Shown here one piece after another: positions 63,318-64,000 of a stretch of 64,000 nucleotides of DNA; position 1 is the stretch's first letter; each line of letters starts with the position of its first letter. The position numbers were made by a program, and so were the translations under genes. The notes under the pieces were generated by a model, which was not told the DNA's origin, did no database searches, and worked only from the letters and a program-made list of their open reading frames with translations. The DNA comes from Pseudo-nitzschia pungens (lineage: Eukaryota; Bacillariophyta; Bacillariophyceae; Bacillariales; Bacillariaceae), in assembly GCA_037355855.1 (NCBI GenBank), contig CM074760.1:3774501-3838500 (forward strand), read 5' to 3'.

Positions 63318-63854
63318 ATTATCATTAGAAGTAACCTTAACATATTACCAAAGTACTTCCTCCGTTCCGAAATATGTGTGCGCTTCTCACATACAAGCTT
63401 GTGTATCAATCAATTTTCAACCAATTCAAATCATTCTTTTTGGGTTAAACTCTCCTCAACTAAGTCCTTATGCCTGGTTAGACACTGATAGGCTCACACT
63501 AATGGTCTGCCTTTCATTAGGACTTGAAAATGGCCCGTTTTGCCCTTCAAATGTGATTTTACCGGTTGAAAGGGTTCCACCTGGCATTTGAACCTTGGGG
63601 AAGGTTCTTTCGAAAGCTAAGACACTGAATTTTTGTCCAGGTATAGGTAATAGAAACAAGAAGAGAGTTCTTGTCTTTCATTTTATCATCCAAAGATAGC
63701 CTATTTTTCGTGTCGATTAATTAATTAAAATTAATTAATTCTTGTATTTTGCGTGATAACACTCTTAGTTAATTTTAATTATCACGGTGATTTTGATGCG
63801 CACCTATTATTTTGATGTTTGTGGCACAACTTCTACACGTTTTCTACACAAACG
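63318..63854. other. flank right of the Harbinger element
   Basis: No coding frame of note. At 63355 TACTTCCTCCGTTCCGAAATA resembles a Stowaway/Tc1-mariner MITE terminus following a TA. At 63716-63784 there are TTAATTAATTAAAATTAATTAATT and GTGATAA...TTATCAC inverted words. Confidence 0.35.
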
Positions 63855-64000
63855 AACAGGAACATTATGGAAAAAAGTTTTTTTTGAGAAAAATTTCTAT
63901 ATTCATGCACGTAAAATTGATGTAATTTTTAATGATGTAATTTTTAACGGCTGTTTTTTGTTAAATATACACTTTAACGGCTGGATGTACGAGTATTTAG
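63855..64000. mobile_element. second foldback element copy, cut by window end
   Basis: From CAGGAACATTATGGAAAAAAG (63859) onward it follows the left arm of the foldback at 62187: CATGCACGTAAAATTGATG in place of the GC-rich part, then TTTTTAACGGCTGTTTTTTG and CACTTTAACGGCTGGATGTACGAGTA. It runs off the window. Confidence 0.7.

Overview
The window looks like nuclear DNA of a diatom, probably a pennate one. This is inferred, not proven. The host genes have short GT-AG introns. There is a digalactosyldiacylglycerol synthase with an N-terminal signal peptide, and a methyltransferase-like protein with a signal peptide, an ASAF-like NSAW site and a twin-arginine lumen signal. These are the import signals expected for a complex red-lineage plastid. 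The retrotransposons resemble those described from diatoms.

Bases 1-10990 are gene-dense host DNA: the 5' exon of a GPI mannosyltransferase (PIG-B/GPI10-like, minus), a TLC-domain membrane protein (plus), a six-exon DGDG synthase (minus), a guanylate kinase with a possible C-terminal prenylation box (plus), an NAT9-type acetyltransferase (two exons, minus), a thylakoid-lumen methyltransferase-like protein (plus) and a possible small one-TM protein exon (minus). A nearly intact Copia element (10991-17091, TSD GTATT) separates these from a three-exon PPR protein (17584-20684).

From about 20.7 kb onward almost everything is mobile or repetitive DNA, much of it nested. A Crypton-like tyrosine recombinase gene (30210 down to 21845) is split by a solo LTR (TSD CCACC), which is itself split by a Gypsy element (Gypsy-1, 23043-28890, TSD GGAAT). 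A second, divergently oriented and more damaged Crypton-like gene (32080-36180) is split by a 2-kb non-coding retroelement (33099-35130, 20-bp TSD). A 0.5-kb MITE (36583-42868) is split by a second Gypsy element with identical LTRs (Gypsy-2, 36784-42577, TSD CGGCT). An 8.4-kb two-ORF LINE follows (43021-51461, 20-bp TSD). The rest, 51801-63314, reads as one Harbinger-type transposon with matching TIRs and an ATT TSD. It has a broken DDE transposase at its left end, a convergent DUF6818/Myb-like accessory gene at its right end, and an interior filled by another TIR element, minisatellite, a second inverted copy of the 2-kb retroelement, a 181-bp satellite and a foldback element.

The most novel observation is a LINE/partner pair. 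The LINE and both copies of the 2-kb non-coding element end in the same 3' tail: a perfect stem-loop, a second stem-loop that is preserved with base changes, then ATT repeats. The 2-kb element also carries about six 150-bp units, each with a hairpin, and one pair of units shows compensatory changes. This suggests a structured RNA mobilised in trans by the LINE. Other notable points: gag and pol lie in one frame separated by a single UGA in both Gypsy elements; the older Crypton gene has decayed almost only by stop codons of the kind made by C-to-T/G-to-A changes; and the MITE is an internal-deletion derivative of the Harbinger element present in the same window.
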